The notes beneath the pieces are model-generated. The model had not been told where the DNA came from. It was given only the letters and a program-made list of their open reading frames with translations, and did no database searches. 64,000 nucleotides of DNA, taken from positions 372,001-436,000 of the forward strand of contig NZ_CP111041.1 of NCBI RefSeq assembly GCF_026248685.1, written 5' to 3'. A program made the translations under genes and the position numbers. This DNA comes from Haladaptatus caseinilyticus. GTDB taxonomy: Archaea > Halobacteriota > Halobacteria > Halobacteriales > Haladaptataceae. Shown one piece after another: positions 35,091 to 43,755 of this stretch. Each line of letters opens with the position of its first letter. Position 1 is the stretch's first letter.

Positions 35091-36140
35091 ATGCTATACG
35101 ACCACGTCGCCGATCTCGATCTCCAGATCGATGGGTATGACCTCGAACGACACGAACGGGATACATCTAGCGGGTTCGTCAGGGCGACGACCGTCGTCTC
35201 GTTACACGGCGATGGTGAGATCGGGCAGGGCGAGGACGTGACGTACGACAACGATGCCCATGACACGCTTTACGAGTCCTCGGAGGAATTTTCCCTCACA
35301 GGGAAGTACACGCTCGATGAATTCTCCGAGCAGCTCTCCGGGATCGATTTCTTCCTCGGAGACGAGCCAAATCAAACGATCTTCCGGAACTATCGACAGT
35401 GGGCGTTCGAAAGCGCCGCCCTGGATCTCGCATTGAAACAAGCCGATACTGATCTCGCTACCCAACTTGACCGCGAGTATAACCCGGTACGGTTCGTCGT
35501 GAGTACGCGACTCGACGACCCACCAACCGGCGACCGTATCATCGACTGGCTCGATCGGAATCCAAATTTGGAGTTCAAGCTCGATCCCACATCTGACTGG
35601 ACCGACGACGTCGTCGATCGGTTGGCTGCGACTGACGCAGTTCGAACGCTCGATCTGAAAGGCCAGTACCACGGGACGACTGTGGATCAGCCTGCCGATC
35701 CCGCGCTCTACGAACGAGTCGTCAAGGGATTCCCGGACGCGCTCATCGAAGATCCAGCACTGAACGATGAAACACGGCCGCTATTTGAGGGACAGGAAGG
35801 ACGTGTAACGTGGGATTACCCCATCCGCAGTGTTGAGACGGTTACGGAACTACCGTGGGAACCGAAGTGGCTCAACATCAAGCCGTCGCGGTTCGGCTCG
35901 GTTCAGTCGTTGCTCGAGACGATCGATTACTGTCACAACCACGATATCCAGATGTTCGGCGGCGGCCAGTTCGAACTCGATGTCGGTCGAGGACATATTC
36001 ACGCAGTTGCATCGCTGTTCTACCCGGACGCGCCGAACGATGTGGCTCCGAAAGCATACAATGACCCAGATCCCAGTGGTAATCTGCCGTCGAGTCCGCT
36101 TTCGCCACCAGAAACGCCGCAGGGACTCGAATGGGAATGA
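35091..36140 (+). CDS. Enolase-superfamily enzyme (mandelate racemase-like, sugar-acid type)
   Basis: 349 residues. N-terminal capping domain (1-120) then a TIM barrel. Metal and acid/base candidates: FKLDPTSDW at the second strand, LDLKGQYHGT, IEDPALND with the glutamate ligand, then WLNIKPSRFGSVQS with a lysine and FGGGQFELDVGRGHIHA near the end. The family abstracts a proton alpha to a carboxylate; known members dehydrate aldonates or cycloisomerise. Together with GntP and SDR upstream, a sugar-acid dehydratase is likely but the reaction is not fixed. Confidence 0.82.
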   Translation: MLYDHVADLDLQIDGYDLERHERDTSSGFVRATTVVSLHGDGEIGQGEDVTYDNDAHDTLYESSEEFSLTGKYTLDEFSEQLSGIDFFLGDEPNQTIFRNYRQWAFESAALDLALKQADTDLATQLDREYNPVRFVVSTRLDDPPTGDRIIDWLDRNPNLEFKLDPTSDWTDDVVDRLAATDAVRTLDLKGQYHGTTVDQPADPALYERVVKGFPDALIEDPALNDETRPLFEGQEGRVTWDYPIRSVETVTELPWEPKWLNIKPSRFGSVQSLLETIDYCHNHDIQMFGGGQFELDVGRGHIHAVASLFYPDAPNDVAPKAYNDPDPSGNLPSSPLSPPETPQGLEWE

Positions 36141-36263
36141 AAAAAGAAACAGAACCAAACCGGCAATCAGTGTCGTCTCATCGCCTTCGATGATCTCTTG
36201 GAAACGGAGTTCGTCACACGCCGAGTTGACGAAGACGCACCTTTCGCCACACATCATACATTC

Positions 36264-36292
36264 ACGGAACAGGGGCAATCGCATTGTTCCGT
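36264..36292. terminator. Hairpin between convergent genes
   Basis: ACGGAACA (36264-36271) and TGTTCCGT (36285-36292) are complements, with CAAT/ATTG inside. It lies between the enolase-family gene and the end of the TFB gene, so could end both transcripts. Confidence 0.35.
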
Positions 36293-36404
36293 CTTCGATG
36301 AAACCGAAGCTTGGTCGAACGGGTGGCTATAGACTCAAAGTTGAAACAGTTGACTTAGACCCGGTTACACTCTGCTGCTGTAGACACCGATGTCTGTGTC
36401 GTCA

Positions 36405-37256
36405 TCAGTTACGTGTGACTCCTCTGGAGTTCTGGTCTGCAGTCTCCAGTAGCTCTTGGTAGCGATTCCGGATCGTTACCTCACTCACATCCGTTACCTC
36501 GGAAACCTCGCTCTGCGTCATCTTTTCGTCGGTGAGCAATCCGGCTGCGTAGAGCGCCGCTCCAGCGAGCCCGACCGGACTTTTTCCGCTGTGGACGTTT
36601 GCCGCCTTCGCTGACTGAAGGAGTTCATGAGCACGTGTCTCGAGTTCGTCGCTGACGTCGAGTGCGGATGCGTACTTCGCAATGTAGTCCTCGGAATTCG
36701 GCGGTTGGATTTCAAGACCTAGTTCCCGGCCGAGATATCGGTAAGCGCGCTTGAACTCCACCTTGTCGACTCGGCTGACGGCTGCGACCTCGTCGACTGA
36801 TCGGGGGACCGCTGCCTGGCGGATTGCGGCATAGATCGCGGCGGTCGCGATACCCTCGATGGATCGGCCGGGGAGGAGGTCCTCCTTTAGTGCGCGGCGA
36901 TAGATGACGCTCGCCGTCTCTCGAACAGTCTTCGGTACGCCGAGGGCGGATCCCATTCGTTCGATCTCGCCGAGTGCTTGCTTGAGATTGCGTTCTTTGG
37001 AGTTGCGCGTGCGGAAACGCTCGTCCCATGTTCGTAAGCGCTGCATCTTCTGGCGCTGGCGTGATGAGAGAGACCGACCGTGAGTGTCACGGTTCTGCCA
37101 TCCAATCTTGGTCGACAGCCCGTTATCGTGCAGTAGCTTCGTCGTCGGAGCACCGACACGAGCCTTCTGATCGCGTTCTTCGCTGTTGAATGCGCGCCAA
37201 TCGGGACCGTGATCGATTTCACCTTCGTCGACGACGAGACCGCACTCCCGGCACAC
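36405..37256 (-). CDS. tfb: Transcription initiation factor TFB (TFIIB homologue), N-terminus unusual
   Basis: TFB recruits RNA polymerase to the TBP-bound promoter. Two cyclin-like repeats are clear (about 85-175 and 180-275), preceded by the B-finger/linker WRAFNSEERDQKARVGAPTT. The first possible start in frame is the GTG at 37256, which splits the zinc ribbon: CRECGLVVDEG lies inside, but the first pair RVCPECGGS is encoded just upstream in the same open frame. That frame stays open for about 85 codons above the GTG but contains no ATG, GTG or TTG. So either a non-standard start, a frameshift or loss of the original start has occurred. One of several haloarchaeal TFB paralogues. Confidence 0.88.
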   Translation of the reverse strand: MCRECGLVVDEGEIDHGPDWRAFNSEERDQKARVGAPTTKLLHDNGLSTKIGWQNRDTHGRSLSSRQRQKMQRLRTWDERFRTRNSKERNLKQALGEIERMGSALGVPKTVRETASVIYRRALKEDLLPGRSIEGIATAAIYAAIRQAAVPRSVDEVAAVSRVDKVEFKRAYRYLGRELGLEIQPPNSEDYIAKYASALDVSDELETRAHELLQSAKAANVHSGKSPVGLAGAALYAAGLLTDEKMTQSEVSEVTDVSEVTIRNRYQELLETADQNSRGVTRN

Positions 37257-37609
37257 GGTCTCACCGTGTGCAGTATCGTGAGTAAGCGATCCGCCACACT
37301 CAGGACAAACGCGTTGCTTCTCGGTCGATGTTGTTGATTCTTCGTGTTCGTTCTCGGTCGATACGGTCGATTTCGTGGTTAACTGCGCAGTCGTGTTGGT
37401 ATCCTTGTGAGTGGCATTCTGGTGTTCGGGTGGATGGCCCGAACTACTCTTGCTGCACTCTGATATAAGGGTACCACGACCATGAGTCTTTGGTTGGCAT
37501 GAACCAAATAGAGATTTCGACTACACCAGTACTCATCTCAAAAAGACATTATTAAGGATAGTACTCGACTTTTTCGCTATATCGGCCTTCAACAGCCAAA
37601 GTCTATTAG

Positions 37610-37625
37610 CTTAGCATGAGCTAAG
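37610..37625 (+). promoter_or_regulatory. Inverted repeat overlapping the HTH-10 gene start region
   Basis: CTTAGC-ATGA-GCTAAG, 6-4-6, ends eight bases before the ATG at 37633. Since this gene is probably leaderless, a protein bound here would block transcription start; autoregulation is the simplest idea. Confidence 0.45.
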
Positions 37626-37632
37626 ATATGAT

Positions 37633-38355
37633 ATGCGCGAGTTCATCTTTACGATCGAGTACGATCCGGGAATCGATCCGATTACAGACATATTCATCGA
37701 TTATCCAGCGACGATGGCTAAATCACTCGCCTGCTGTGTGACGGCTCGGAGTATGTGGCGAGTTGATCGGATCACTGGTCCAACAGACGCACTGTCGTCA
37801 TTAGAGACGATTTATCTCGATTCAAAGCACTGTAATGAGTGTCTCGGCTCACGAAACTGCCACACACCCAGTGAGTATGCGGAGTTAGATAGCGATACTA
37901 ATCAGCGAACGATCTATACGTATCAGCCTGAAATCGAAGGCTGTCATTCGGTTCCCTATCGCGCAGCACAACAGCTCGGTGATGGTTTACTCTTCCAAAC
38001 GACACGCAACGAATCCCAGTACGAGTGGCGTATTCTCATGCGCGATAAGACAGCAGTTGGCGAACTTTACGACACGATTCAACAGGAGCTCCGCGATGGT
38101 GTACGGATTGAACTCGATCAACTAGGCACGCCAGCTCATTGGTGTGAAGAGGCCGTCACCATCGCCGACCTGCCATACGCACAACGAGAGGCACTCATCG
38201 CTGCTGTCGAACAGGGATATTACGAGACGCCCCGTGAGACGTCGGTCGAAGACATTGCTGATAGTGTCGGTGTTCCGCGTTCGACCCTACAGTATCGATT
38301 GCAGCGTGCCGAATCATGGCTCGCGACACGCTTCATGAGCGAATCATATTCGTGA
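37633..38355 (+). CDS. HTH-10 (bacterio-opsin activator-like) regulator with Cys-rich sensor
   Basis: 240 residues. The C-terminal HTH-10 (LPYAQREALIAAVEQGYYET then PRETSVEDIADSVGVPRSTL, about 180-232) matches the other two regulators of the window. The N-terminal sensor has an unusual set of cysteines (CC at 36-37, CNECLGSRNC at 70-79, then C at 105) that could bind metal or sense redox. Divergent from TFB, whose start region is 377 bases away. Confidence 0.87.
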   Translation: MREFIFTIEYDPGIDPITDIFIDYPATMAKSLACCVTARSMWRVDRITGPTDALSSLETIYLDSKHCNECLGSRNCHTPSEYAELDSDTNQRTIYTYQPEIEGCHSVPYRAAQQLGDGLLFQTTRNESQYEWRILMRDKTAVGELYDTIQQELRDGVRIELDQLGTPAHWCEEAVTIADLPYAQREALIAAVEQGYYETPRETSVEDIADSVGVPRSTLQYRLQRAESWLATRFMSESYS

Positions 38356-38520
38356 GTAACTAACTTGTCGGAAGTCGAAGTAGTCGTGTTGCGGGTGGGG
38401 TTTCACTCAACACGGCGTGTCTTGCTCCATACGTATATCGTGTGTCCATCCCGTGTGCACGAGGCTCGATCACTGCGGTATTCTGCCAACGAGAGAAATA
38501 ACAGGCCCGCTGTCGCTGTT

Positions 38521-38979
38521 CTACGGTTGGTCGTCCATTTCCATTGCGGCAACGAGTTCATCCGGAAGCGCGCCGATCTGCATGAGCATGCCCAGGATAT
38601 TGACTTCTTGCCACGTTTCGGCGAGTTTCCCGTCTTCAAACCGGTTGATGTCGATCCCCGTGACGGTTACCTCTTCATGCGTTGGATCAATCCCCATCAT
38701 TTCCCCGACGTGTTCTCCCGTCTGTGACCACCGACCGATCACATAATCGTCGGTTGAAATGAGTTGCTCGGTTACTATCGGTCCATCTATGATGCCAGCA
38801 CCCATCTCGGCCATTTCTCGATAGACGTCACGACCGCGCATCGGTTCTGGCATGGATTGGTCGTGCAAAACGTAGTCTTCGGCAACCAATTCGTCGATCG
38901 CATCGAAGTTGTGGTGTTCCCAGACCTCCTCGTTGAGACGGTGCGTGAGTTGCTCGTTTTCTTTCGTTTTAGTGCTCAT
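38521..38979 (-). CDS. SnoaL-like ester cyclase family protein
   Basis: 152 residues of the SnoaL-like alpha+beta barrel, often annotated ester cyclase. Typical: EVWEHHNFDAIDELVAEDYV, a DQSMPEPMRGRDVYREMA run, TEQLISTDDYVIGRWSQTGE and FEDGKLAETWQEVN. Such proteins bind small organic molecules or act as isomerases. Start 38979 gives the usual size; 39108 would add an unrelated leader. Isolated gene at the edge of the carbohydrate region. Confidence 0.85.
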   Translation of the reverse strand: MSTKTKENEQLTHRLNEEVWEHHNFDAIDELVAEDYVLHDQSMPEPMRGRDVYREMAEMGAGIIDGPIVTEQLISTDDYVIGRWSQTGEHVGEMMGIDPTHEEVTVTGIDINRFEDGKLAETWQEVNILGMLMQIGALPDELVAAMEMDDQP

Positions 38980-39487
38980 AATTGTCTCTCCTCGTGTCCG
39001 CAGCGTTTCGACGCCATCCCAGTGCTTAGTTATGAAGTCGGGGAGGGAGAATCGTGTCGGCATACCGTTTTCCAACCGTACATTGCGCAATCCGACCAGA
39101 ACTGTCATCCTCCTAGAGTGCCATTATGACGTCTCTCGGAGACGTCTACACTCACTATCCAGATGAAAGTACGAATGGTTGCGAGTATCGTGTCGCGTCT
39201 TATTACTCGTCTATGACGTATCTGTGGCAATTTTCCATTGATTTGCACGCTCGGTGTCCCGTGTATTTCCATCGATTCTTAGGAATAGAGAATGCGATAG
39301 TTCCATCGGAGTCACGGTTCGACGATTCCCCCATCGCCTTCCGTTTCGATCGTTACTACACTGTTCGCCGCTGAATCAGTGCAATCGACTTCATTGGGAC
39401 GATCCGGAACAGCTACCTTATCGATCATAGCGTGACATCCACGGAACCCCGTTTTCGGAGGAGTAGATGCCGATGTCACGGGTTTTC
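38980..39487. other. Gene-free stretch with a strong hairpin
   Basis: No gene. At 39128-39146 GACGTCTC and GAGACGTC form a perfect 8-bp stem with a three-base TCG loop. It lies about 150 bases upstream of the SnoaL-like gene and 340 bases after the end of the alpha/beta hydrolase gene on the same strand; terminator or operator. Confidence 0.5.
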
Positions 39488-40315
39488 TCATTCGGTTTCG
39501 ACCGAATCACTGAGGAACTGTCGAATCAGGTGCACCGTCGTCCCGAATTCGTCGCGTCGAATGCAGTGACCTGCATTTGTGACGTGTTCCAACCGGGCAT
39601 CGTCGAAGCGATCGACACGCTCTCGATCGAGGGCACGTTGGTCGTCGTCGACGTCGGCCCTCAGTATGAGCGTCGGGCAGGTGATTTTCGAAAACGTAGT
39701 CGATGGTCGGCGGTATCCGTTGCGGAAAATCTCTGTAACGTCAGTGGATACTCGTCGACGGGCATGGAAGAGATACTCCTTCCATGCTTCGTGTTCGAAC
39801 GACTCCAATAGCGCGGTGCACGATTGATTGTGCCACGATTCGATCAGTTCTCGCACGTTAAATATCCGCTCCTCGGAGGCGCGTTCGTGAATGCCATGGA
39901 GCATTCCCGCCGGATCTTCTAGGACGAGCGTTCGTGGAAGCGTGGGATACGTCGCTGCGAGACACGCGACGGTGTTGCCGACCATCGAGTGTCCCCAAAG
40001 GATGGGAGAGTCGATGCTGAGTTCATCCAGCAGGCCAGCGAGGTCGGCAACGCGATCGTCGATGGTATATCCGATCGATGGTGCATCGGATAGACCATGT
40101 CCTCGGGCATCGATAGCGATGACGTCGAATTGATCCGTGAATTCGGCCATTGTCGGTGCGAAACAGCGACCATCGTCGTAGAGACCATGAGCCAATACAA
40201 GCGTCACGCCATCCGGGTTTCCAGTGCGATAGTAGTGGATATCGATCCCGTTTGTTTCCACGAACCCATCTCCCCAATTGCTTATCTCGGGACTGGAGGG
40301 TTTCGGTGCATGCAT
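39488..40315 (-). CDS. Alpha/beta hydrolase
   Basis: 275 residues. Oxyanion loop HGLYDDGRCF, the DARGHGLSD turn, and nucleophile elbow GHSMVGN with the serine at about residue 99 of the shorter form; DPAGML follows, the acid is likely in TLILRADVDDDQ, and the C-terminal histidine is in NAGHCIRRDE. Reaction not deducible (ester, lactone or haloacid). An in-frame ATG at 40345 is also possible. Adjacent to the IclR gene, so maybe part of the carbohydrate regulon. Confidence 0.86.
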   Translation of the reverse strand: MHAPKPSSPEISNWGDGFVETNGIDIHYYRTGNPDGVTLVLAHGLYDDGRCFAPTMAEFTDQFDVIAIDARGHGLSDAPSIGYTIDDRVADLAGLLDELSIDSPILWGHSMVGNTVACLAATYPTLPRTLVLEDPAGMLHGIHERASEERIFNVRELIESWHNQSCTALLESFEHEAWKEYLFHARRRVSTDVTEIFRNGYRRPSTTFSKITCPTLILRADVDDDQRALDRERVDRFDDARLEHVTNAGHCIRRDEFGTTVHLIRQFLSDSVETE

Positions 40316-40426
40316 GGTGACTCCGTGTTGCTCTCGGTCCGACAATGTATCGGTTGAAATCGCGTGACGATCATCGTGTACACGGAGTATTCAGAGGGAT
40401 TTCGGGGGGATGATTCGTGACGGGCA

Positions 40427-41200
40427 TCAGGCATATCGGAGCTTTATCCGGATCGTCTCCGTGATGTTTTCGACGCTTTCGGGAATCGTCTCATCGAATC
40501 GGTCCCCATTCATCCGACTAACAGGTCCGGAGACCACGATGGCGGCGTTCGGCTCTGGGGGGTCACAGAGGAGCGGGACGGCAACGCTTCGAATTCCCTC
40601 GATTCGCTCCTGATAGTCGAATGCAACCCCTGTCTCACGGATTTCTTCAAGTTCTTCCATGAACGCTTCGCGTGTCGTGATGCAGTTCGGACCGTGGTTC
40701 GGAAGACCTCGACGGTCGAGAATCTCGTGCACTCGTTCTTCAGGCTCGAACGCGAGTATCGCCTTTCCCCCAGCAGCGGAATGAATATGGAGCCTGATAC
40801 CGATGTAAGTGTCCGTCTCGATCGATTCTTCCCCCTTCGAGATGTATACGTGAGCAGCGAGACCGTGGTCTTCGACGACGAGCGCCACTTCGTCACCGAA
40901 CTCCGCTGCAAGCTGGTCGATTTTTGGCTTCGCAAACTGATAGAGGCGCGTCCGATCTCGAAGTTGTCCACCGTTTTCAAGGAACCGATACCCGAGATTG
41001 TACTCTTTACCACGCTTGATAACGTACTCGCAGTCGCGAAGCGTGTTCAGGTGACTGTGAACGGTACTGACCGGGATGTCCAAGCACTCCGCGAGTTCGG
41101 ATACTCCGGCGTACCCATCGATCTCTTGGAGTGCGTGCAGCACCCGAAAAGTGGTTCGAACAGCCTTGATTCCATCACCTGAAGACATATTTGCCGACAA
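40427..41200 (-). CDS. IclR family transcription regulator
   Basis: 257 residues: winged helix at 10-70 (FRVLHALQEIDGYAGVSELA then PVSTVHSHLNTLRDCEYV), and the IclR effector domain at 75-250 with the AHVYISKGEESIET and HIHSAAGGKAILAF segments that form the ligand pocket. IclR proteins in haloarchaea control sugar catabolism operons (for example xylose and rhamnose). It sits downstream of the isomerase/epimerase gene on the same strand and is the only regulator in the carbohydrate region, so is the best candidate controller. Confidence 0.92.
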   Translation of the reverse strand: MSANMSSGDGIKAVRTTFRVLHALQEIDGYAGVSELAECLDIPVSTVHSHLNTLRDCEYVIKRGKEYNLGYRFLENGGQLRDRTRLYQFAKPKIDQLAAEFGDEVALVVEDHGLAAHVYISKGEESIETDTYIGIRLHIHSAAGGKAILAFEPEERVHEILDRRGLPNHGPNCITTREAFMEELEEIRETGVAFDYQERIEGIRSVAVPLLCDPPEPNAAIVVSGPVSRMNGDRFDETIPESVENITETIRIKLRYA

Positions 41201-41343
41201 GCGGTCGAGGGATTAAGTCTTTCCGGTATCACTGAAAGGAAACGGTCGAGATACCAGTTAACCACAAACACATTCGGTAGTGGTGAATTTATGTATTAAT
41301 TGGCACCGTGACAACACAACAAACATAAACCAGTCAGCAGGGT

Positions 41344-41360
41344 GTTTCCGATCCGAAAAC
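41344..41360. promoter_or_regulatory. Quasi-palindrome that might be an IclR-type site
   Basis: GTTTCCG-ATC-CGAAAAC, one mismatch in seven pairs, in the 301-base gap between the isomerase gene end and the IclR start, 144-160 bases above the latter. I saw no clear second copy near the other carbohydrate genes, which weakens the idea. Confidence 0.3.
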
Positions 41361-41501
41361 GGGACTTTCTGTACAAACGACTTAATTAAAATCAAGTAAA
41401 TCGAATTCGAAACGGGCATAGAGATTCAGCGATAGTGAATCACAGCGAATCCGAAGAGAGTCTCATCTCGAACGATGGTAAATCTACCGTACCATCGATC
41501 G

Positions 41502-42260
41502 CTACTGTGACGCCTGGAGGTGCTTGAATTTCGCCAATTGAGCGGCACCAGTAACGACCGACTCGACGGGGTCGTCGGGGTTCTCGTGCTCGTAGATGAG
41601 CCAATCGATATCGGCCTCGACGGCGGAGCGCCATGCTCGGTCCATGTCGAGGTCTCCATCACCGAGGTTGACGAGCGCCTCGTTCGCGACATGAACATCC
41701 TTTAGATGAACCGAGACGGTTCGATCCCCAACCGTTTCGAGCACCTTGTATGGATCGTAGCCAGCGATTGCGATCCACCCGAGATCGAGTTCGAACTTGA
41801 CGATATTCTCGGTTTCATCGACGAGGAGGTCGAAGTGGGTCCGATCGCCGAGACTCGTAAATTCGTGTCGATGTGTGTGATAGAGGAGTTGAATCCCGTG
41901 GCTACGAAGAGTAGTCGTGAGTTCGGTGAGTAGCTTCGCGGTTTCTTGAGTCACGATCGTTGACTCGAAGTACTGTTCGTCGAGGAATCCGAGCACGATT
42001 TTGTCGCACTCGAGTGCCTCACATGCACTGACCACGTCATCGAGCGTTTCGGTCAGATCTGGAAGGCCGACTGTGAGGCCCGCTACATCGAGTTCTGTCT
42101 CCTCGAGCGCACGTAACGTTTCGGCAGATGGATGTCCATCGTACACGAGTTCAACCCCCTCTACTGCCGTTTCTCCTGCAATACGAACCTTCGTCGGCTC
42201 GGTTACGTCGAAGTCGTTCAGGGTGTATAGTTGGATAGCAGTTCTAATCATCATAGACAC
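41502..42260 (-). CDS. Sugar phosphate isomerase/epimerase family protein (TIM barrel), copy 1
   Basis: 252-residue AP-endonuclease-2-like barrel. Metal-binding residues expected at strand ends are visible: LLYHTHRHEFTSLG with two histidines and a glutamate, KFELDLGWIAIAG with the acidic pair, VHLKDVHV and WLIYEHE. The family includes xylose isomerase-like epimerases, 3-keto-sugar hydratases and C-glycoside deglycosidase subunits. It shares clear identity with the barrel at 43756-44496, separated by the ThuA gene, so they are a duplicated pair. Start could be 42254 or 42251. Confidence 0.88.
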   Translation of the reverse strand: MSMMIRTAIQLYTLNDFDVTEPTKVRIAGETAVEGVELVYDGHPSAETLRALEETELDVAGLTVGLPDLTETLDDVVSACEALECDKIVLGFLDEQYFESTIVTQETAKLLTELTTTLRSHGIQLLYHTHRHEFTSLGDRTHFDLLVDETENIVKFELDLGWIAIAGYDPYKVLETVGDRTVSVHLKDVHVANEALVNLGDGDLDMDRAWRSAVEADIDWLIYEHENPDDPVESVVTGAAQLAKFKHLQASQ

Positions 42261-42498
42261 ATCGGATTGGACGGGTCATTTTCATCGGTTGGTATCGCTC
42301 GTGTGTGGAGATGGCGCAAGTCGGCGACGCATTCTTGCGTCTACTGGTCGGTAAATCCGCCTTCGGTCCATGACACGAACGTATAGGTAGTTTTAATTCA
42401 GGTATCAGTCATAATAATAGTTCCCCTCGATTATTGGGTGTGTCGAAGGTGGGTGTGTCAGACGGCGACTGCCAGATACCAATCACTCGATCGATATT

Positions 42499-43251
42499 TC
42501 AATGGACGGTTCGCTCGTCGGCTGTATCGATGTCCTCGATCGGATCATGATTTCCACGAACAACGTCGGGACCGTTCTCGTTTGGCGCAGCCCATTCACA
42601 GGCGTTTCGAAGCACCTGTCGGATTTCCTCCTGATAGTAGACCGGATACGTTTCATGTCCCGGTCGGAAGTAGAAGATGCGCCCCTCACCGCGGGAATAA
42701 CAGCAGCCAGAACGGAACACTTCACCACCCTCGAACCAAGAAGTGAAAATCAACGAGTCCGGTTCGGGAATGTCGAAATGCTCCCCGTACATCTCCGCGT
42801 CGGGGACTTCGATGTACTCGTCGACGCCATCGACGATGGGATGAACCGGATTCGTCACCCACAGTCGCTCCGTTTCCGCAGTTTCGCGCCACTTTAGCGA
42901 ACAACTCGTTCCCATCAGGGTACGGAATATCTTTGAAAAGTGACCAGAGTGAAGCACGATGAGTCCCATTCCACCGAGGACCGCTTCTTTGACGCGTTCG
43001 ACGACCGCGTCGTCTACGTCATCGTGTGCGGCATGGCCCCACCAGGTCAGCACGTCCGTCTCGTCGAGTACATCATCGGTGAGACCATGCTCCGGCTCGT
43101 GGAGCGTCGCTGTCTCGACATCGAACCCACCTTCTCGAAGCGCGTTTGCGAGGACATCATGGATGCCGTTCGGATAGACCTCGGCGACCGTTTCACTCTC
43201 TTGCTCATGAATGTACTCGTTCCAGACGGTAACACGGATATTTTTCGACAT
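42499..43251 (-). CDS. thuA: ThuA domain protein (trehalose utilisation family)
   Basis: 250 residues of the glutamine amidotransferase-like ThuA fold. Seen: the start [29 protein letters not shown] (65-78), [19 protein letters not shown] (97-115), the [20 protein letters not shown] region, and late [12 protein letters not shown]. In Sinorhizobium ThuA acts with a Gfo/Idh/MocA-type ThuB in conversion of disaccharides to 3-keto forms. Both kinds of gene are present here, which supports a role in 3-keto-sugar metabolism, though ThuA chemistry is not settled. Confidence 0.9.
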   Translation of the reverse strand: MSKNIRVTVWNEYIHEQESETVAEVYPNGIHDVLANALREGGFDVETATLHEPEHGLTDDVLDETDVLTWWGHAAHDDVDDAVVERVKEAVLGGMGLIVLHSGHFSKIFRTLMGTSCSLKWRETAETERLWVTNPVHPIVDGVDEYIEVPDAEMYGEHFDIPEPDSLIFTSWFEGGEVFRSGCCYSRGEGRIFYFRPGHETYPVYYQEEIRQVLRNACEWAAPNENGPDVVRGNHDPIEDIDTADERTVH

Positions 43252-43412
43252 ACCGGACAGATTGGGTGGATGGTGTAAAAGCGTATTGTTCGGATAGTTA
43301 TTTGCGTGCTTCGAGGATGTCGTTCTGGTTCAGCCGTTTTCGCCGTCGTCAGAACGTTCGGATGAGGAGCAACTGGGTGAACGAAGCGAACGAGGGACCG
43401 GCACATCAGCGC

Positions 43413-43643
43413 TTAGAGTGGAACGTTACGGCAATAGAGTACCATATATCCCGCCGCCAGGGAGATCGGGACCAATGCAACGAAATTCAAGACGATGATG
43501 ACGAACGTTGCACTCCTCCGCGGGACGACGACAAACGAGACGAGGTTCAGTACGAGCACGAGGGAACAGACCATGAACAGGATGTGGATCGCTCCAATAT
43601 ACGTACAGAGGTGGTCACGGAACCCGCCGTCGGTATTCGACAT
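43413..43643 (-). CDS. Small two-helix membrane protein
   Basis: 76 residues with two hydrophobic helices (about 17-38 and 46-67) and a short Arg-rich turn between. It starts with MSNTDGGFRDHLCTYIGAI; ATG 43643 gives a compact protein. It sits upstream of thuA on the same strand and divergent to the second epimerase. No family recognised. Confidence 0.55.
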   Translation of the reverse strand: MSNTDGGFRDHLCTYIGAIHILFMVCSLVLVLNLVSFVVVPRRSATFVIIVLNFVALVPISLAAGYMVLYCRNVPL

Positions 43644-43755
43644 ACCTGATTTGAGATTGGGCCACACCGAAAATCCTTCGCTCGGAATCGGCCGATCTAC
43701 AGCAGTCACAGCGCGGTGGGGAACGACTAAATGCGTCCGATTAGTTGTTTCGATT

